Origin: Calamus simplicifolius
Taxonomy: Eukaryota > Streptophyta > Magnoliopsida > Arecales > Arecaceae
NCBI GenBank assembly: GCA_900491605.1
Contig: UESW01004625.1
Coordinates: forward strand, 646,985-710,984
Reading direction: 5' to 3'
Length of the DNA stretch: 64,000 bases
The notes below the pieces were generated by a model. That model saw nothing but the letters and a program-made list of their open reading frames with translations, did not search any database and was not told the DNA's origin. This document shows, in pieces, positions 58,100 to 64,000 of this stretch. A program made the translations under genes and the position numbers. The first letter of the stretch is position 1. Every line of letters starts with the position of its first letter.

Positions 58100-60520
58100 G
58101 TGTAGTCCAAAATAAAAATGCTAGTCTTGAATGGGTGACAGAGTGGTATAGCAATTCTCTGCAAGGGATGCTTTGAAACACTTTTGCTTCTTAATTTATC
58201 CTTGGACAATTTATAAACAGCATGAAGGTATGGAAATACCAGTAGTTGATCAAGTCAATGTAAGATCGAGGTGCAGAAACATAAGGACATAACAAGTCAA
58301 TATACTGTATAATTTCCACAAGCGGTTTCTAATGTCTAGCTCACCTCTTTAAAGAAGAAAGAGGCTTGAAAAAGACTCCAACTTAAAATATTATTTTTAT
58401 CTTAAAAAATACTCTTCAGTAGGACCGTTGGCTTCCTGAAAATTGCTTCCCAGCTCGCTTCATCAAGTTCTCTCTCTCTATCGGTAAAAAACGAAAATTA
58501 AAAACAAAAAAGACTATTAATTAAATAATTTTCTCTCTCTTTATATGGCATTGATGCGTTTGAGATCAAATGTTCTGTCACCACGCTAGCTTAACCGTCA
58601 GTTCCCAAATAATAACCAAAAAAACTGCCCCTCGTCACAAAAAAAAAAAAAAAAATATTAAGGCCCATTTGGTAGCGAATTTGATTAAATTTTTTATTTT
58701 TAAAATAAAAAATTTAACTCATATCATAAAAAAATTATTTGATCAAGTATTTTTGAAAACATTTTTTAAAACGATTCTAAAATTTTGAATGAATTTAAAA
58801 AAAATATTGGAGCCGCATTTTTTTGGTTCATTTAAGATGTTTTCCAGATTTTATTCTTCCTTCTTAAAAAAATGTCAGAAACTTACGGATTCATCTTCTT
58901 CCCACAATCTTTCTCCACGTGATTTGCTTCTACCTTCCTTAAAAAAAATAATTTTCGAACAAACCAACCTAACATATTTTGAATACTAAAAATCAACAGA
59001 AAATTTTAGATACAATTCATATTTTTAAAAATAATTTTTTGAAACATGAATCAAACAAAAAAATTTCTCTCCTTTCAGCCTTAGTCGATAAAATTTAATC
59101 TTTTAATTTTTTTTAATAAACAACAATATATCCCGCTCTTAGTCGAATCGTCCGTTAGTCATCCAAAATATATATCGTCTTCGGTCCTCATCCCTCCAAA
59201 GCTTTCTTAAATTATTTTAATCATTTGTGAGGTACGGCAATTATTACAACAGCTACAGAGTATAATAATATTAAGCATAATATAAACGGCTGGCCTCTTT
59301 CATAACATCTTAAATTTTAAAATTAATTAATTAGTTATTTTATTAAAATATATTTATTTTATATATTTATCCTTATAAATAAATAAAGTTTCGTTGATAA
59401 CATCACACATCTCACATCTCAACCTAGTTGGTTGAAGACACCAATTTAAAGCTCACCTCACATCTCAACCTTATTAGCTTCATCAACAAATTTCTATTTC
59501 TTTCGTAATTTCACTGACAATTTTAGGGAGATTCAAGTCTTCTGCCATTTGTTAAGTCCACAAATCGGCGCAACAGTTCTTCTTTGTAATTTGTTCCCTT
59601 CAAATACAATAATCTGATTTGTTGTACGTATGGCACGGAATTAATTCTTCACTACTACATGAGGTCGAGCCCAAAGCTCTGCCAAAAAGATCTCTGTTCT
59701 TTAGTTAGAAGATCTCAAGTATTTGTGGCTTATACGTGTAAGCGCTTGATGTCAATGGGTCTAATTACAGGCTGATAAATTACGAAAAAGAAATCATAAA
59801 AGTTTCGTAACAGTAATCAAAAGTCAGAGAGACCATCATCATATATGTCTTTCCCTTGATTCTCAATTCATATAAATTAATGTTCTAGAAAGCATCCCAA
59901 ATACATAAACTGATAGAAAACATGTAGCTAAGTTTGCATAATCTCTTCCCTCATATTCTTATGCTGATCGCACTTTTACTTAGGCCACCAACCAATAAAT
60001 AAACCTCCCTAACCAAACTAGTACTTGCAACTATCCCACATAAAAGACAACGAAATTCCTAACCAAACTAAAAGCTGCCATCCCCCAGCAATCATATCAT
60101 GGATTACATAGATGAACAGTTCCTCATTTTAGATGTTAATGATGATAAAATTTAAAATATTTTATTGCCATCAGAGCCAGTTACATTGGCTCCGCCTTTA
60201 TTGCTGAGCTCGGCAACATGCAGGTTTGCACAACAGAAGTTGAAGAGGCTGCCCAAAGAGGGTTAGAGGTGGGCAAAGCCCCAAGCTTCTCTAGGCGATA
60301 CTCGAAGCCCTGGAAAGGGGTGCTATTCCGCCAGAGTTTCGTTAAGCCCTGAGTCAAATACTCGAAGCGCTCGTTTTTCCAGGCTTCTACATTGCCTTTT
60401 AAAAGATTATTTCCTCTAAAATTTTATTATTATTATTATTTGTTCTTAATCTCTCGCAATTATTTTTTTTTTTTGTACAATCTTTGATTGCTCAGTGCAA
60501 TTTATTGCAAAAATTAACTG
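58100..60520. repeat. Second, partial copy of the LRR gene 5' region
   Basis: Three collinear blocks match the functional copy. 58125-58350 matches 56430-56700 (shared cttggacaatttata and agcatg(a/g)aggtatggaaa). 59485-59730 matches 56930-57140 (shared aagctctgccaaaa). 60366-60520 matches 57525-57685 (shared gcgctcgtttttccaggctt). The coding exon itself is absent from this copy beyond the first few codons' worth. 58400-59430 is unmatched AT-rich DNA without a gene. Confidence 0.75.
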
Positions 60521-61148
60521 AGTCGTTATTTTGTTATCGATTAAATTTAGTACTGCAAATTTAATTATTTGAGCTTAACAAAAAAGAAATTTTTTGTTAA
60601 GATAATAAAAAAAGAAAGGTTTTGATTGTCAGTTGTTGATATTTGTAGGCTCCAACAGCCCGTCCAAAATATTTTTGTCAAGTGTGTAAGAATTAAAAGA
60701 ATTAATGTATTGCGATATCAAAGGAAGAGGAGTTTAAACAATGGTAAATTGTCATTGTCACCATCTTGTGTTTTTATTTTTTTTAAAAAATAAAAATACA
60801 ATGGTCCATCTCATATACATCCAAGAGAAGACAAGAAAAAAAAAAAGAAGAAGAAATAACTAGTAATATGTAGGTTCATAGTATTTTAAGCTTGTAATCT
60901 TTAAACATGGAAGGAAAATGGAAATGGCATGGCTTGGAGCCATAATTCTACGTGCGTTGGAGGTGGTAAACAATTTTTCCAAGCCTATGGTCCATGTAAA
61001 CTTCAAAGAAGACTAAGGTATGAAACCAGCTTAGTCATCATTATTACCCTCTTTTTCAATTGATAAGTCGGGCAAAATATTGTTGCAAGTAGCTAGTTTC
61101 GTGTGGGTCTCATCACTTCAGATAAGGCCAAGAAATACAAAAAGCCTA
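60521..61148. other. AT-rich intergenic DNA
   Basis: No ORF, exon or repeat is recognised. Poly-A/T tracts occur near 60770 and 60840. The region leads into the satellite. Confidence 0.5.
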
Positions 61149-62820
61149 GTCACCCCAACCCTTTAGTTAATTTTGGAATTATTTAGAATAGGTCTCATCA
61201 CTTTAGAAAAGACTAAGAAATACATGAAGCTTGGTCACCCCAACCCTCCAGTTAATCTTGGAATTATCCAGGATGGGTCTCATCACTTCAAAGATACATT
61301 TAAGCTTGGAATTATCTAGGATGGGTCTCATCACATCAAAAAAGATTAAGAAATAAAAGAAGCTAGGTCACCCCAACCCTCCGGTTAATCTTGGAATTAT
61401 GTAGGGTAGGTCTCATTGCTTCAGACCAAGAAATACAAGAAGCTTGGTCACCCCAACCCTCCAATCAAGCTTAGAATTATCTAGGGTATATCCCATCACT
61501 TCAAAGAAGACTAAGAAATATAAGAAGCTTGGTCACCCCAACCCTCCAGTTAAGCTTTGAATTATCTAAGGTTGGTCTCATCACTTCAAAGAAGGCTAAA
61601 AAATACAAGAAGCTTAGTCACCCCAACCCTTGAGTTAAGCTTGGAATTATCTAGGGTAGGTCTTATCACTTCAGAGAAAGCCAAGAAATACAAGAAGTTC
61701 AGTCACCCCAACCCTCTAGTTAAGTTTGGAATTGTTTAGGGTGGGTTTCATCACTTCAAAGAAAGCCAAGAAATATAAGAAACTTAATCGCCTCAACCCT
61801 CTTGTTAAGCTTGGAATTATCTAGGATGGGTCTCATCACTTCAGAGAAGGTCAAGAAATACAAGAAGCTTGGTTACCCAAACCCTCTAGTTAAGCTTGGA
61901 ATTATCTAGGGTACGTCTCATCACTTCAGAGAAGATCAAGAAATGCAAGAAGCTTGATTGTTCCAACCCTTAGTTAAGCTTGGAATTATTTAGGATAGTT
62001 CTCATCAACTTAGAGAAGGCCAAGAAATACAAGAAGCTTAGTCACCCTGACCCTCTTGTTAAGTTTGAAATTATCTAGGATAGGTCTCATCACTTTAGAG
62101 AATACCAAGAAATACAAGAAGCTTGGTCACCCCAATCATCTAGTTAAGCTTGGAATTATCTAAGGTGGGTCTCATCACTTTAAAGAAGACCAGGAAAAAC
62201 AAGAAGCTTACTCACCCCAACCCTCTAGTTAAGTTTGGAATTATGAATGGTCAGTCTCATCACTTCAGAGAACATCAAGAAATACAAGAAGCTTGGTCAT
62301 GCCTACCCTTTGGTTAAGCTTGGAATTATCTAGAGTGGGTCTCATCACTTCAAAGAAGGCCAATAAATACAAGAAGCTTAGTAACCCCAACCCTCTAGTT
62401 AAGCTTAGAATTATCTAGGATAGGTCTCATCACTTTAGAGAAGTCCAAGAAATATCAGAAGCTTGGTCACCCTAACCCTCTAGTTAAGCTTGGAATTATT
62501 TAGGGTAAGTCTTTATTACTTCAAAAAAGACCAAGAAATACAAGAAGCTTGGTTATCCCAACCCTCTAGTTAAGTTTGAAATTATCTAGGGAGGTCTCAT
62601 CACTTTAGGAAAGGCCAAGAAATATAAGTAGCTTGGTCACCCCAACCCTCCAGTTAAGCTTGGAATTATCTAGGATGGGTCTCATCACTTTAAAGATACA
62701 ATTAAGCTTGGAATTATCTAGGATGGGTCTCATCACTTCAAAAAAGATTAAGAAATACAAGAAGCTGGGTCACCCCAACCCTCTCGTTAAGCTTGGAATT
62801 ATGCAGGGTAGGTCTTATTA
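61149..62820. repeat. 85-bp satellite array, about 20 units
   Basis: The segment GTCACCCCAACCCT recurs at about 61149, 61231, 61367, 61447, 61532, 61617, 61702, 61787, 61872, 61957 and on to 62771, mostly 85 bases apart. Each unit also has TTAAGCTTGGAATTATCTAGG and TCTCATCACTTC. Units differ by 10-20 percent by eye. A variant with an inserted partial unit occurs near both ends (61285-61367 and 62690-62771). ORFs at 61557 and 62633 are products of the repeat. Confidence 0.95.
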
Positions 62821-62821
62821 T

Positions 62822-64000
62822 TGGGAATTGTATCCTAAATCCAATCATTTGATGATTATGCTAATGTAAATTGTATATAAATTGATATATTAATAAAAGT
62901 TATTTGGCAGTTTATTCATTACAAGAACATCTTCTTAATACTCCTGATTGTAATGAAGCCCTTAGGATCTTCCTTCATGATAAAGAGGATTTATCTTTGA
63001 AGGTCCTTAAAAGAGTTCGCGACCAAATGATATACTATGACATGGCCATAGTACTATCAATTATAGGACGTTGTATATCATATTTGTTGGTTGTCCTCTT
63101 AACCAAAGAGTGTAGAGACACTAGTATGACATACAGGTGGAAGTGTAGGAGTACATTTCACCGAACGTGACTCATTTCCGGATACTCTACTGTCAAGAGT
63201 TAATCCAAGAAGATATAGGTATAAATATCCTTTAGACCTGAAGATCACAACCAGTGGCTTACAAGCAACTCATTGTACTTAGGTGCTGGACCACCTGGAT
63301 TTCTAATCCAGCTACGAAAGGTTACTGGGTGCAGTCAAGTACTTGTGGTAGTCAGTTGTGGATCAAGATGGAATTTGACCTATCCCGTTAAAAGGAGAAA
63401 TGCTTGTGTTTCAATTTAGCAAGACCTTGGCCAAGGCACTTCATGTGGAAGTCACATGATCACTAAAGTTGAAATCACTTTATGGATTTGCTATTTAGAG
63501 TTGACAGGCTCTTAAGCCATCCTTAGCATTTGTGGTCAAGAGGATGAATTATACGGTAACTATTTCTTAGGATTCTTGGAGTTTGCTCGGCAACTCTTCG
63601 ACCTATCCGGACGTCGGGTTCCATTGCTAGATTGGCACATCGATTAGTATAGAAAGTTATTTCTATGCTACCGGCTTAGGTTCGAACCTAGAGAGTCACA
63701 CGTATAGAAGTTTTCTAGGATGATCTGTTTGCTGATCAACGATTGAGAATCGTATATGATTTAATTAATCAATTTGATTGATTGAATTATCTCAATTAGG
63801 TTAAGTACAAGTGAATAAGATTCAATTTCATTTAAGTCCATTAGAAGGACTAGTCAATTTCAAATATTGATTTGAAATTAGACTTGATTTGGATTTAAAT
63901 AGATTCAGGACTAGCCAAATTTGATTTGGGCTTGGACCATGATCTATGTGGGTTCAGTCAAATAAATTTAGATCAGATTAAACCATCACCTGAACCCAAA
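62822..64000 (+). mobile_element. Probable Copia LTR, truncated by the window end
   Basis: The satellite ends abruptly at TTATTA and is followed by TGGGAATTGTATCCTAAATC, which resembles the start of the Copia A LTR (GTGCCCTAAATCC). The remaining 1.18 kb has no gene and has the look of LTR DNA. The ORF 62904-63170 is not supported. Internal sequence, primer site and second LTR would lie beyond 64000, so orientation and identity are inferred. Confidence 0.5.

Noticed and set aside
58570..58989. Two adjacent ORFs of 72 and 66 codons
   Set aside because: Low-complexity Lys/Phe-rich translations of AT-rich DNA with poly-A runs; no homology recognised.
61557..62869. Short ORFs in the satellite
   Set aside because: They follow the 85-bp repeat register and encode the same repeated text; 85 is not a multiple of three, so frames end quickly.

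Overview
This window looks like intergenic and gene-cluster DNA from a plant nuclear genome. It is AT-rich and has introns, many LTR retrotransposons and a plant-type receptor-like protein gene. The retrotransposon families resemble those of large monocot genomes, possibly a palm; the species guess is inference only. There are no bacterial operons, CRISPR arrays, tRNA or rRNA genes that I can see.

Layout. 1-6656: the 5' part of a decayed minus-strand SIRE-type Ty1/Copia element (called E here), whose 3' end lies left of the window. 6657-9691: host-like DNA with a small secreted-protein-like ORF pair, two short tandem duplications and the last exon of a glycerol kinase gene carrying a frameshift. 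9692-48336: a tower of nested LTR retrotransposons. Copia A (LTRs 9692-11453 and 46010-48336) was entered in its leader by chromodomain-type Gypsy B (11523-40392, target duplication ccgtg). B was then hit twice: in its reverse transcriptase gene by GC-rich Tat-type Gypsy C (16229-26373, minus strand, target duplication gatct), and in its 3' LTR by SIRE-type Copia D (29779-40100, minus strand, target duplication aagat). 49904-56477: a minus-strand LRR receptor-like protein gene (signal peptide, LRRs, C-terminal membrane anchor, no kinase). It is broken by frameshifts, and its 5' half has been tandemly copied four times at a period of about 0.9 kb. 56478-60520: its upstream region and a second, partial copy of that region. 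61149-62820: an 85-bp satellite of about 20 units. 62822-64000: the start of what looks like another Copia LTR, cut by the window end.

Retroelement genes. C and D keep the YVDD box of reverse transcriptase and the integrase D-D-E triad, while A (YVDA) and B (FDY) have lost a catalytic aspartate. All four carry frameshifts. The most unusual content is non-standard. D has an extra ORF downstream of RNase H. C has an antisense ORF between integrase and 3' LTR. The U3 regions of D and E carry an array of a near-palindromic GGNGTCGRCTCC motif that recurs inside D's extra ORF. A has a duplicated leader that gives it three primer-binding-site copies. C has 90-bp and 99-bp minisatellites whose lengths are multiples of three, which explains many spurious long ORFs.

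All calls come from reading the sequence by eye. Identities and ages are not computed.
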